8,637 nucleotides of DNA from Treponema sp. (GCA_031254385.1 JAIRUO010000137.1:1-8637), one strand, 5' to 3'; counted from the stretch's first letter, positions 1-7,493 are shown. The notes: generated from the sequence alone by a model not told the origin. Numbers and translations are program-made.

Positions 1-1
1 T

Positions 2-1417
2 ATTGTTGACAATCCGTTCAGGCGTGTTGAAGATTATCCGCTTTCTACTTTTTTATTTGATGTGGATACTGCCGGTTACGCAATGACTCGTCGGTATATC
101 GAAGGAAACCGCCTACCTCCAAAATCGGCAATTAGAGTAGAAGAGCTTATAAATTATTTCGATTACGATTATTCACAGCCATCGCCGGCAGAAGCCGGCG
201 GTGACGGGAGACCTTTTGCGGTTCATATCGAAACAGCTACTGCTCCCTGGAATCGAGAGCATCTTTTGGCGCGGATTGCGATTAAGGGAATGGAATTCCC
301 CGCCGATGAGCGCCCAAGGGTCAACCTGGTATTTCTAATCGATGTCTCCGGTTCAATGGATTCCCCGACCCGGCTGCCGCTGGTAATATCTTCCCTAAAA
401 ATGCTGGTCAATGAATTGAACGGTACCGATAGAGTTGCCATTTGCGTATACGCCGGGGCTGCAGGAACGGTATTGCCCCCGACAAGCTGTGATAATAAAA
501 ACACAATCATCGCAGCCCTGGACAAGCTAAAGGCCGGCGGCTCTACCGCAGGCGGGGCCGGAATCCAGCTTGCCTACAATCTGGCGCAACAGAATTTTGA
601 CCCGCAGGCAGTCAACCGCGTTATTCTGTGTACCGATGGCGATTTTAACGTGGGGATTACCAACCGAGGCGATCTTACCGATCTGATTACAGAGAAGGCC
701 AGAACCGGCGTTTACCTGACGATTTTGGGATTCGGGATGGACAACTTCCAGGACGGGACATTGAAACAGCTTTCGACAAAAGGCAACGGCAATTACGGCT
801 ATATCGACACCATAGAAGAAGCGCAAAAAATCCTGGTAAGCCAGTTAAGCGGGACCCTGGTTACGATTGCCCAGGATGTAAAAATTCAGGTTGAGTTCAA
901 CCCCGCAACAGTTGGCGCATACCGACTTATAGGATATGAAAACCGCGTTATGCGCGATGAAGAATTTAGCGATGACACCGTGGATGCCGGCGACATAGGC
1001 GCTGGGCACACCGTGACCGCCTTTTACGAACTAATTCCAGCCGGCCACCCCGATCTTGCCAATCTGCCCGGACGCGATGCTTTAAGATATCAGCAGCCCC
1101 CATCTTACGAACCTGTTTACACGGACGAATTACTAACCGCAAGCCTCCGCTACAAACTGCCAACCAAAAATGAAAGTTCGCTAATCAGTTTCCCCGTTTC
1201 CGCAGCTTCTGTACGTCGGGTCGGCCAAGAGTCGGTGGATTTCCGCTTTGCCGCCTCTGTCGCCAGTTTTGGAATGCTGTTACGCGACAGCCCCTACAAG
1301 GGAACAGCAACCTACAACAGCGTAATCGATCTAGCGCAGACCGCGCTTGGCAAAGACGAATGGGGCTACCGCAGAAACTTTGTAGAAATGGTTAGGAAGG
1401 CGGCGAGTATTAAGTGA
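2..1417 (+). CDS. YfbK-like von Willebrand factor A (vWA) domain protein, 5' partial
   Basis: The reading frame is open from base 2 to the TGA at 1415-1417, giving 471 residues. A GTG at 62 could be read as a start, but the 20 codons before it encode NPFRRVEDYPLSTFLFDVDT, the conserved N-terminal block of YfbK-type proteins. The true start therefore lies upstream of the window. The conserved block runs on as RVEELINYFDYDY. The vWA domain follows with a complete metal-ion-dependent adhesion site: DVSGS (about residues 114-118), the Thr in GGSTAGGAG, and the Asp in CTDGDFNVG. After the vWA domain comes the C-terminal region typical of the family (DUF3520), ending FGMLLRDSPYKG...WGYRRNFVEMV. Family members are about 500-600 aa and usually have an export signal, here out of view. 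The biochemical role is not established; metal-dependent protein binding at the envelope is likely. It converges on the operon at 1471-7394. Confidence 0.93.
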   Translation: MVDNPFRRVEDYPLSTFLFDVDTAGYAMTRRYIEGNRLPPKSAIRVEELINYFDYDYSQPSPAEAGGDGRPFAVHIETATAPWNREHLLARIAIKGMEFPADERPRVNLVFLIDVSGSMDSPTRLPLVISSLKMLVNELNGTDRVAICVYAGAAGTVLPPTSCDNKNTIIAALDKLKAGGSTAGGAGIQLAYNLAQQNFDPQAVNRVILCTDGDFNVGITNRGDLTDLITEKARTGVYLTILGFGMDNFQDGTLKQLSTKGNGNYGYIDTIEEAQKILVSQLSGTLVTIAQDVKIQVEFNPATVGAYRLIGYENRVMRDEEFSDDTVDAGDIGAGHTVTAFYELIPAGHPDLANLPGRDALRYQQPPSYEPVYTDELLTASLRYKLPTKNESSLISFPVSAASVRRVGQESVDFRFAASVASFGMLLRDSPYKGTATYNSVIDLAQTALGKDEWGYRRNFVEMVRKAASIK

Positions 1418-1454
1418 TTAGTTATTAGTGATTAGTTATTAGTTGTTAGTTATT
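1415..1454. repeat. 14-bp tandem repeat in the convergent intergenic gap
   Basis: TGATTAGTTATTAG occurs at 1415-1428 and again, identical, at 1429-1442. A degenerate third copy (TTGTTAGTTATT) lies at 1443-1454. The first three bases of the array are the TGA stop of the vWA gene. The gap up to 1470 is AT-rich and shows no clear terminator hairpin for either converging gene. Confidence 0.8.
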
Positions 1455-1470
1455 CAATTTATTCGTTTAC

Positions 1471-2019
1471 TTAAAATATGATCCCGGCGGACAGTCCGGC
1501 CCCGACCATATAGGGATACCCAACGCGAACAGCAGGCTCAAGAAAAAAGTTGCGTCCCAAAAGAATGCGCCAGCCCACACATAAACCCACAGAAAAGGTC
1601 CCTGTTTTGGAGGGGATGGCCATATTATTCTTGTCCTGGGCAAAGATCACCGGGCCTCCGTTTAACTGGAGAAACAGGCCAGAGCGCAAGGCAACTTGGT
1701 GCCCGACCTCAGTGTTAAAGGCTTTAGCCCTCGTCTCGCGAAACAGATAAAAGCGCAACAGAAAATTCAACTCCACTGTTTTGAATTCGTTTAGATCATC
1801 AAAGTATATAACCTTAAGCCCAAACGCCACGCCGTCTCCGTAACCAAGAGCCACCCCACCGCCAAAAGCAACTTTTGAGATGCTGAACCAGTTAGTCTCA
1901 AATACAGGACAAACCCATATATCCTCGCGTACAGGGGCTTGTGCAAAAATGGGAATAAGAACCAGCGTGTTTAATAATACTATAAGAAGCGTTTTCTTCC
2001 TGGTATCTATACTATTCAT
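1471..2019 (-). CDS. small outer-membrane beta-barrel-like protein, last gene of the operon
   Basis: This encodes 182 aa. Residues 1-28 form a signal peptide: KK near the N-terminus, a hydrophobic core LLIVLLNTLVLIPIF, and a likely cut after AQA. The mature part of about 154 aa is rich in alternating hydrophobic, Gly and aromatic residues (FGGGVALGYGDGVAFGLKVIYF, LNFLLRFYLF), ends in IIF, and has no long hydrophobic helix. This fits a small eight-stranded outer-membrane barrel with a terminal Phe assembly signal. Specific family and function are not recognised. The ATG at 2019 is preceded by GGAGG eight bases upstream, inside the end of the previous gene. The gap to that gene is only 2 nt, so translation is probably coupled. 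Confidence 0.8.
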   Translation of the reverse strand: MNSIDTRKKTLLIVLLNTLVLIPIFAQAPVREDIWVCPVFETNWFSISKVAFGGGVALGYGDGVAFGLKVIYFDDLNEFKTVELNFLLRFYLFRETRAKAFNTEVGHQVALRSGLFLQLNGGPVIFAQDKNNMAIPSKTGTFSVGLCVGWRILLGRNFFLEPAVRVGYPYMVGAGLSAGIIF

Positions 2020-2021
2020 AA

Positions 2022-3380
2022 CTAAAACCTCCAGCCAAAACCAACCCAGGGCCTAAGGCCGCCTGAGCCGAAAGGGGATTCCGTGAACAAATGGTTGTAA
2101 TTAAGGCCAGTCTCCATGTATAGATTCATGGCTATCACCCACAGGAAAGAAATGCCCATGTTACCATGAATAGCTCCCCAATTCGGCAACACGGTATATC
2201 CTATGCCAACCCGGAATGTAAGAGCCATTCTTTCGTTGGCAAACCACTTCTGCGCCATCAGGTTTAGTCCAAACGCAAAAGATTGCGCTGTACTTGTCTT
2301 TACATTGACAGCACACCACGATACCGACAGTTCCAGTCCAGGGTTGAAGAAATACCATTCTGGGAATACCATGCCCAAACGGATTGTAGCACCGGCAGGA
2401 GACAGGTTGCGGCCAGGAAACTGCGTATCTTCTTCATAATAAATCGGGAATAGCGGCATCCAGCCCGCACTCAGAAACAAGTCAAATTGTTTTGGTTTTT
2501 TTTGTTTTACGATTTCTTCAACAGCGCCAAAAGAGGTAACCGGTTCAGAAGTAACAGCAGCTTCAGAAGAAGAAACATCATCAGAAGCGGCAAGCGCTTC
2601 GGAAGGGACAGTTTCCAACAGAATAAAAGCTATCCCGCCTTTGCTTGCTTCCAGCCCGCCGGGGTTTCTGACAATAAGTTCATAATCTCCCGGCGTTATC
2701 TGATCTTTGTTAAAGAAAAGCTGAACTTCACTGCCGTCCTCGCTGATGCGTATCTCAAAGGGTACGATATATTCAGCGCCAGCACCGCGCAGGTATATGT
2801 CGGCACCGGGAACCAGACCATTTCCAGAAAGCTTCATTTCATATACCAGATCCGTGTCCGAATAAATAAATTCAACTAACGAATCGTCTAGCTCTGGGCT
2901 AAGGGCGGTAAGCACCTCAAAGCCTATCCACGAATCTTCGCCTGGCTGATTCAGAAAATCATAGGGAATCACATGACAGCGGTATCTTCCCGATGCAAGT
3001 GAAACTTCGATAAATAGCGCAGTGGTAAATTCCCTCAACAGTTCCCGGTATCCTCCTTCCCCTTCCCTTTCAATTATCACTTCGTAACGGCTTGCATATT
3101 CGTCCCCAATCCATGAGATGCGCTGAATAAAACGAGGTCTCTCTCCGCTCATGTCCAGATAATACCCTGAATTTTGCGCATGCAGAAAAAAGAAAGGCAG
3201 GAAGAGAAACAATAAGAAGATATAACCACGGAGTGCTGCTGTCCTGTGGACAGCTTGGAGTTTCACGGAGGAAGAAGTAAAAATCATCTCTGTCCGTATT
3301 CCTCCGTGTTCTCTGTGTACTCCGTGGTAAATATTCTTAGGATTTATAATACGCCGCATGGGGCGGTTTTCAATATCCAT
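2022..3380 (-). CDS. periplasmic Ig-like modules plus C-terminal outer-membrane barrel
   Basis: This encodes 452 aa from the ATG at 3380, which overlaps the end of the upstream gene by 11 nt and has AGGA eight bases before it. Other possible starts are ATG 3359 and ATG 3287. The hydrophobic signal core (YIFLLFLFLPFFFLHAQ, residues 53-69) sits unusually far from the start because residues 18-52 come from an in-frame repeat insertion. Residues 72-157 resemble a fibronectin/Ig-like module (ISWIGDEYASRYEVIIE...GRYRCHVIPYDF). Residues about 165-256 resemble a second, IPT/TIG-like module (NGLVPGADIYLRGAG...ITPGDYELIVRNPGG). A Ser/Ala/Glu-rich linker follows at about 257-292. The C-terminal 155 residues (FDLFLSAGWMPLF to WVGFGWRF) look like an outer-membrane barrel ending in Phe. 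The fold calls rest on sequence character; the function is unknown. Confidence 0.8.
   Translation of the reverse strand: MDIENRPMRRIINPKNIYHGVHREHGGIRTEMIFTSSSVKLQAVHRTAALRGYIFLLFLFLPFFFLHAQNSGYYLDMSGERPRFIQRISWIGDEYASRYEVIIEREGEGGYRELLREFTTALFIEVSLASGRYRCHVIPYDFLNQPGEDSWIGFEVLTALSPELDDSLVEFIYSDTDLVYEMKLSGNGLVPGADIYLRGAGAEYIVPFEIRISEDGSEVQLFFNKDQITPGDYELIVRNPGGLEASKGGIAFILLETVPSEALAASDDVSSSEAAVTSEPVTSFGAVEEIVKQKKPKQFDLFLSAGWMPLFPIYYEEDTQFPGRNLSPAGATIRLGMVFPEWYFFNPGLELSVSWCAVNVKTSTAQSFAFGLNLMAQKWFANERMALTFRVGIGYTVLPNWGAIHGNMGISFLWVIAMNLYMETGLNYNHLFTESPFGSGGLRPWVGFGWRF
3226..3327. mobile_element. 102-bp palindromic (MITE/REP-like) element inserted in frame in a signal-peptide region
   Basis: The ends are perfect inverted repeats: CCACGGAG (3226-3233) and CTCCGTGG (3320-3327), extendable to 10 bp (3225-3234 with 3319-3328). 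Inside are a second perfect inverted pair, CACGGAGGA (3264-3272) and TCCTCCGTG (3300-3308), and a 7-bp hairpin GCTGTCC-TGT-GGACAGC (3238-3254). TAA lies directly outside both ends (3223-3225 and 3328-3330), as a 3-bp target duplication would. The element plus one TAA is 105 bp, exactly 35 codons of the gene at 2022-3380. Removing it restores a compact signal peptide. Motifs such as 'cacggag' and 'cacagagaacacggag' recur in dispersed repeats of many bacteria (general knowledge). It encodes no transposase, so movement would need to be in trans. Confidence 0.75.
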
Positions 3381-5532
3381 AGAGAGTTCCTGGATCTTCT
3401 ATTTGTATGGGTCCGGGCCGGGGGATATCTATGATAAAAGAAGCTTCCCCTATGCTGCCATGCTGTTCAATTGCGCCTGTTGGCCCTCTATTCACCGCTT
3501 CTACCTGCCAGACAAAAGTCCCTCGGCCAAGCGTATCTAGATTTTCCAGAGTCCAGCTCGTGCGATCCTCCGGCGGCCTACTGACAACAATCCGCCGTCC
3601 ATTGTCAGTTTCTTCGTAGAGCGTAAAGATATACGCATTGGCCCCCTGTACTGCTGGCCACGAAAAGACAATGGTACTCTGGGTTCTGAGTTCTTCGAGT
3701 CCGATGCGGTATCCTCCGGCTGGTTGCAGATTAAACGGCGTGGGCAGTAAGGGGATTGGCATTATGCGCAACTGCCGAGGCTCTGCCGCGCTGATAAGGC
3801 CGTCACGGCTCTGCGCTTCCACAGTCCAGTAATAAAGCCCTTCTTCCAGGCGATTCAGGCTAACGCTACGATCAGGATTGATGATCTCCACTGCGGGCTG
3901 CCCCTGGAGTGGATCGCTGTTACGGGAAAGAATGAACCTTGATCGCACAATGTCACCATCACTGCCCCAGATGAATACGGTTGGCTGTCTTAACGCGGTA
4001 AGCCCCGGAAGCGATGTTCCCGGGGATGGAGACAGAAGGCTTATGTTTACCGGAACAGGCTCAGGCAGCCTCGGTGCTGGCTGCACTGGTGCTGGTGTCG
4101 GCTGCCTTGGTGTCGGTGTCGGCTGTACAGGCGCTGGTGTCGGTGTCTGTTGCCTTGGTGCCGATGCTATCACAGGTGTTGGCTGTTCTATAACTAGCTC
4201 CGGTTCTATCACAGGTTCCGGCTGTTCTATTACCGGCTCCGGCTGTATAAGCTCCGGCAGTACCAGCGCCACTTCAACTGCTGCGCTCTGTTCTATGCGG
4301 AAAAACCCTGCATCTGAAAAAGCGGCGCTGCCTTCGTACACTGAGGGAAATACGGGCATTATCCGCCAATACCAGGTTCCCTGCCCAAGACTCGAATTAA
4401 GCAAAAAAACAGACGCTGTCTGCATACGGAGCCTTGTATTTACAAAATCCGGCGTTTCAGACACTTCCAGAATGTAAGATGAAGCCCCCTCTATCTCCGA
4501 CCACTCAAAACGCAATTGCGGATTATCATCTTGATAGCGAAACAAACTGTCCGTTACCGGGCTTAGTAGAGGCGGCCCTGCGGCTTCCGTTACAATAAAC
4601 CGTTCTGTTGAAATGATGCGGCTTGTAGCAGCGGTTACTACCGAAGGTTCCATTGAAGACAAGCGCCAGTACCAGATGCCAGCGTCAATAGAAACATCAA
4701 CAGCAGCACCAGCAGCAGGGTCAAGGTTTTCGATAACCTGAATAATGCGGTTAAAACTTCTGTCCTCGGCTATCTCAAGACGAAGCGGCACTCCAGAATC
4801 AAGGGTTGCATTGTTCCATACAAAATCAATACGCAGGGGTTCAGGCCCGTTCTTCAGATAACGGGCATTGGGCCGGGGCTGAATAGTCAGCGCAGCTTCT
4901 TCTCTTTGTCTGCCATCTGCGTCCAGCGCAAACAAAGTACCAGCAGCAATTTCCCGCCTCTCCCCTCCTCCTTCATAGAGGAATTCTGCGGCCCCTTTGC
5001 TAACCTGTATAATTATGCCGTCTTTTCCGGCTGTAACATTGAGTATTGTTTCCGGGCCGGCCTTTAGCTCGCGGCCCATAAGATTCAGAATAATGCTCCC
5101 GCCATCAGCGCTGGTACTAAGGCCAAGGCTCCCTTCTTCAAGAACAATATGAATAAAGCCTTCGCCGTCCGGTGAACGCTGTATGCGAATGAGCGTTTTT
5201 TCGCCCAGTTCAAGACTGCTGCTTTCTATGCGAAGCGTTGCTGAAGAAATGTCTGCCGTCCGAATCAGGTCTCCCATGTATGCGGGCGAATCAACAACCA
5301 GCCTGTCCCAGAGTACCCGGTTTGCCATACGCCGCTGGACTATGTTGTTTTTAATAATGATAGTACCTACAGGCTTTTCATTTTTGGCATCAAGGGTGCT
5401 GAACAGATCGATCCTAAACAGGTTCACGAAGAAAAACGCGCCGAAAAGGCATAACAGAATGATCAGTAAGTCCGCAAGCCGAAACCTTTTATCGGAATTT
5501 GGATTCACAGCCTCGTGCGCTTTTTTGCTCAT
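3370..5532 (-). CDS. inner-membrane-anchored FecR-like protein with four FN3-like modules and Pro-rich spacer
   Basis: This encodes 720 aa. A basic N-terminus (KK, KRFR) and one membrane helix at about 19-40 indicate cytoplasm-in, periplasm-out topology. Residues about 55-212 look like a FecR domain (YMGDLIRTADISSATLRIE; IIIQVSKGAAEFLYEGGGERREIAAGTLFAL). Four fibronectin-III-like modules follow, at about 232-298, 320-413, 496-590 and 594-703. They are recognisable from the recurring late strand (IWYWR 286-290, TWYWR 386-390, YYWT 567-570, FVWQ 673-676) and an early F.W. A Pro/Val/Gln-rich spacer lies at 424-495. FecR proteins classically relay signals between an outer-membrane transducer and a sigma factor. 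No sigma factor or TonB receptor is in this window, and the cyclase gene lies 2 nt upstream. The start ATG 5532 follows the cyclase TAA by 2 nt with a weak GGA eight bases before it. A structural scaffold role is possible instead of signalling. Confidence 0.82.
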   Translation of the reverse strand: MSKKAHEAVNPNSDKRFRLADLLIILLCLFGAFFFVNLFRIDLFSTLDAKNEKPVGTIIIKNNIVQRRMANRVLWDRLVVDSPAYMGDLIRTADISSATLRIESSSLELGEKTLIRIQRSPDGEGFIHIVLEEGSLGLSTSADGGSIILNLMGRELKAGPETILNVTAGKDGIIIQVSKGAAEFLYEGGGERREIAAGTLFALDADGRQREEAALTIQPRPNARYLKNGPEPLRIDFVWNNATLDSGVPLRLEIAEDRSFNRIIQVIENLDPAAGAAVDVSIDAGIWYWRLSSMEPSVVTAATSRIISTERFIVTEAAGPPLLSPVTDSLFRYQDDNPQLRFEWSEIEGASSYILEVSETPDFVNTRLRMQTASVFLLNSSLGQGTWYWRIMPVFPSVYEGSAAFSDAGFFRIEQSAAVEVALVLPELIQPEPVIEQPEPVIEPELVIEQPTPVIASAPRQQTPTPAPVQPTPTPRQPTPAPVQPAPRLPEPVPVNISLLSPSPGTSLPGLTALRQPTVFIWGSDGDIVRSRFILSRNSDPLQGQPAVEIINPDRSVSLNRLEEGLYYWTVEAQSRDGLISAAEPRQLRIMPIPLLPTPFNLQPAGGYRIGLEELRTQSTIVFSWPAVQGANAYIFTLYEETDNGRRIVVSRPPEDRTSWTLENLDTLGRGTFVWQVEAVNRGPTGAIEQHGSIGEASFIIDIPRPGPIQIEDPGTLYGY
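4048..4263 (-). repeat. imperfect low-complexity repeat encoding the Pro-rich spacer
   Basis: This stretch encodes residues 424-495 of the FecR-like protein. It consists of degenerate units related to PEPVIEQ (about 430-451) and then PTPAPVQ/PTPTPRQ (about 463-484). At DNA level, units related to 'ggtgtcggctg' and 'ccggctgttctat' recur but have diverged. This suggests old slippage rather than a young array. The spacer probably forms an extended polyproline-like rod in the periplasm between the second and third FN3-like modules. Confidence 0.75.
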
Positions 5533-5534
5533 TC

Positions 5535-7394
5535 TTATTCCGTGCCGCCGATCTGATACTTTTCTTCATGGGCGTTGACATCCACCCTGGAAATATCGGG
5601 AGCATTAATGCCCAGAAGCTTGCGAACATCTGCCAGACTCTGCGGCCTATTGGCCCGCCCGGCAGTATTAACAACCGCAAATATACGCAGAGGCTTCTTT
5701 TTTCCTTTTACCGTAACAGACGGCATTTCTTCAGTAATAAATTTTTCTTTTACAAGGTTCCATGTATTTTCGCTGATAAGAATATCTGTTCCAAAAGGCT
5801 TGTTCAGGGCTTCGATCCGGGATGCAAGGTTCACTGGGTCGCCTATTACCGTGTATTCCATACGCAAATCCGAGCCGATCTGCCCGGCGGTAACAATCCC
5901 GGTATTGATGCCGCAGCCAATTTGAATAGGCGGATTTCCCGGATCATTCTGCTGGCGTTCCTTATTCGCGTAATGAAGGGCCTTCCTCATCATAAGCGCA
6001 GCAACAACGCAGTTATAAGCGTCCTGCTGAGGGCTCCCCGAAGTGTAAGCCGTGCCCCAATGGGCCATTACCGCATCCCCGATAAATTTGTCAACAGCGC
6101 CGTTGGTTTTCTCAACGCACTCTACCATGCGGGTAAGGTACTTGTTGAGCCAGTAGACAATACGGTCGCTGGCTTCTTCCCCGAATGTTTTGGTAAAGCT
6201 TTCCGATTTTTCCGTAAAGCCCCGTATGTCCGAAAAGAAGATAGTCGCATGCTTGGGCAGACCGCCGGGCCTGATCTCGCCGCGCATGGCGCGTATCGCA
6301 ATGTCTCGGTTGGTGAACCTACCAAAAATACCCAGAGCAGAACACATGCGCTGGAAACTGGATGTCAGCACGCCGACCTCGTCTTTTCCTTTAGGTCGCA
6401 GATTCACTTCAAAAGAACCGCCTTCAATGACCTGCGCCGCCTTAGCCAGCGCCTTGAGCGGAACGGATATGCTTTTTGCGAAGAACCAGATCAGCATTAT
6501 CGAAATTAACAAAACCGCAGCGGTAAGGTAGATATTGCGCCTTGTGGTAGCCGCAATCCCCTCAAATACTTTGTCGTATTCGATGCTGGTAACCACCGTG
6601 CATCCGCCTATATTGAGTTTGGTAAAGGCCCTAAAATACTGTATGCCGTCTTCGTCAGTAAACAGGGTCTGGGCATTACGCGCCGAATTATCCCCTATAT
6701 ACCGGGTGTAATTCCGGTCAGCAACATTCACGCCGTCCCGCACCTGTTCAAAATCCGCATGAATCAGAATATCGCCAGAGTCATTAAGGAGATATGACTG
6801 GTTAATGCCGCTGCCAAAACTGTCATTAAGCGCTGCCGGTGAAAACAGAACCCCTGCTCCGCCGTTACGCCACTGGAAAAAAAAGGCCATGCTAGAAAAT
6901 GAAAAATGAGGAGTAGCATTGAGAACGATGGTCTCCCCTGCGGAAGCGCGCCTTAAGGCCATCCTGTGATCATTCAGATAAGAGTCCGCAAGGCCCGCGT
7001 CAATTTCCCGTGAATTAAAAAAGCGGCTGTTGACCAGCACCGTGTCCGCTTGACCGCCTGAACTAAAAAAGATAGCCGCTATCTGGACATTCTCCTGAAA
7101 GAAAAAATCCACCGAGTCCTGCGCAATGGCACTCTCCGTCCCCACAGCGGTAATTGCCTGAATGAGCATCCTGGAATTGGAGCGCACATTAGCCAGGGTT
7201 GATTCCGTTTCCGCTGCCGAGCGCCGATTAATCTCAAAATTGTTCTCTTCTGCCGCTATCTGCAGATCCTGGCGAACCAGCCATGACACCAGGGCGGTAA
7301 TCGAACCCAGAGAAACAAGCACAATAATGGAAATTATTATTATAAGCTTTGCGCCTATAGAAAAGCGCAGCTTTACTAAACCTTTATCGATAAT
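5535..7394 (-). CDS. membrane sensor adenylate cyclase (class III) with HAMP domain; probable ATT start
   Basis: This probably makes cAMP from ATP in response to a periplasmic signal. Numbering is from the ATT at 7394 (619 aa). TM1 is at about 13-37, a periplasmic sensor domain at 40-285 (Cache-like by position, not by motif), TM2 at 288-305, HAMP at 306-359 and the cyclase domain at 380-577. Catalytic residues all appear present: metal Asp389 in FFSDIRGFT, Lys436 and metal Asp440 in DKFIGDAVM, Thr515 in EYTVIGDPVN, Asn522, and Arg526 in LASR. The Lys/Thr pair at the base-recognition positions fits an adenylate cyclase of the common bacterial type. The first standard start in this frame is GTG 7322, but it has no ribosome binding site and cuts TM1 in half. 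The frame stays open upstream to about 7439, and ATT 7394 has AAAAGGGG seven bases before it. First gene of the operon. Confidence 0.9.
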   Translation of the reverse strand: MIDKGLVKLRFSIGAKLIIIISIIVLVSLGSITALVSWLVRQDLQIAAEENNFEINRRSAAETESTLANVRSNSRMLIQAITAVGTESAIAQDSVDFFFQENVQIAAIFFSSGGQADTVLVNSRFFNSREIDAGLADSYLNDHRMALRRASAGETIVLNATPHFSFSSMAFFFQWRNGGAGVLFSPAALNDSFGSGINQSYLLNDSGDILIHADFEQVRDGVNVADRNYTRYIGDNSARNAQTLFTDEDGIQYFRAFTKLNIGGCTVVTSIEYDKVFEGIAATTRRNIYLTAAVLLISIMLIWFFAKSISVPLKALAKAAQVIEGGSFEVNLRPKGKDEVGVLTSSFQRMCSALGIFGRFTNRDIAIRAMRGEIRPGGLPKHATIFFSDIRGFTEKSESFTKTFGEEASDRIVYWLNKYLTRMVECVEKTNGAVDKFIGDAVMAHWGTAYTSGSPQQDAYNCVVAALMMRKALHYANKERQQNDPGNPPIQIGCGINTGIVTAGQIGSDLRMEYTVIGDPVNLASRIEALNKPFGTDILISENTWNLVKEKFITEEMPSVTVKGKKKPLRIFAVVNTAGRANRPQSLADVRKLLGINAPDISRVDVNAHEEKYQIGGTE

Positions 7395-7401
7395 GTCTTT
7401 T

Positions 7402-7409
7402 CCCCTTTT
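7402..7409 (-). promoter_or_regulatory. ribosome binding site that points to an ATT start
   Basis: Read on the - strand this is AAAAGGGG, followed by a 7-base spacer (AAAAGAC) and then ATT at 7394-7392. It is the only good Shine-Dalgarno match near the 5' end of the cyclase frame. No ATG, GTG or TTG in that frame occurs between the upstream stop (about 7442-7440) and GTG 7322. Confidence 0.55.
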
Positions 7410-7441
7410 ACTAAATTCAAACTTTTTTTTACAGGACTGTC

Positions 7442-7460
7442 ATGAGTAAAATGTACTCAT
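7442..7460. other. 7-bp perfect hairpin upstream of the cyclase operon
   Basis: ATGAGTA (7442-7448) and TACTCAT (7454-7460) pair around a 5-base loop. On the + strand a T run follows (7460-7465), which resembles a weak intrinsic terminator, but no + strand gene ends nearby. On the - strand the hairpin would sit in the 5' leader of the operon, about 50 bases before the ATT start, or act as a palindromic protein-binding site. Confidence 0.4.
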
Positions 7461-7465
7461 TTTTT

Positions 7466-7493
7466 AGCATAATCATTGTCCTGCGTCAGTCAC
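7466..7493 (-). promoter_or_regulatory. weak candidate promoter for the four-gene operon
   Basis: On the - strand, GTGACT (7493-7488, four of six matches to TTGACA) is followed by a 16-base spacer and TATGCT (7471-7466, four of six matches to TATAAT). The position suits a transcript covering the hairpin at 7442-7460 and the cyclase start. The match is poor and could be chance. Confidence 0.2.

Noticed and set aside
3878..4477. + strand open frame with Gly/Cys/Val repeats
   Set aside because: It is the antisense shadow of the Pro-rich spacer and FN3-like modules; its repeats only mirror the spacer codons.
5499..6509. Long + strand open frame (336 codons)
   Set aside because: It lies antisense to the cyclase gene, which has intact catalytic motifs; the + strand translation has no recognisable domain.
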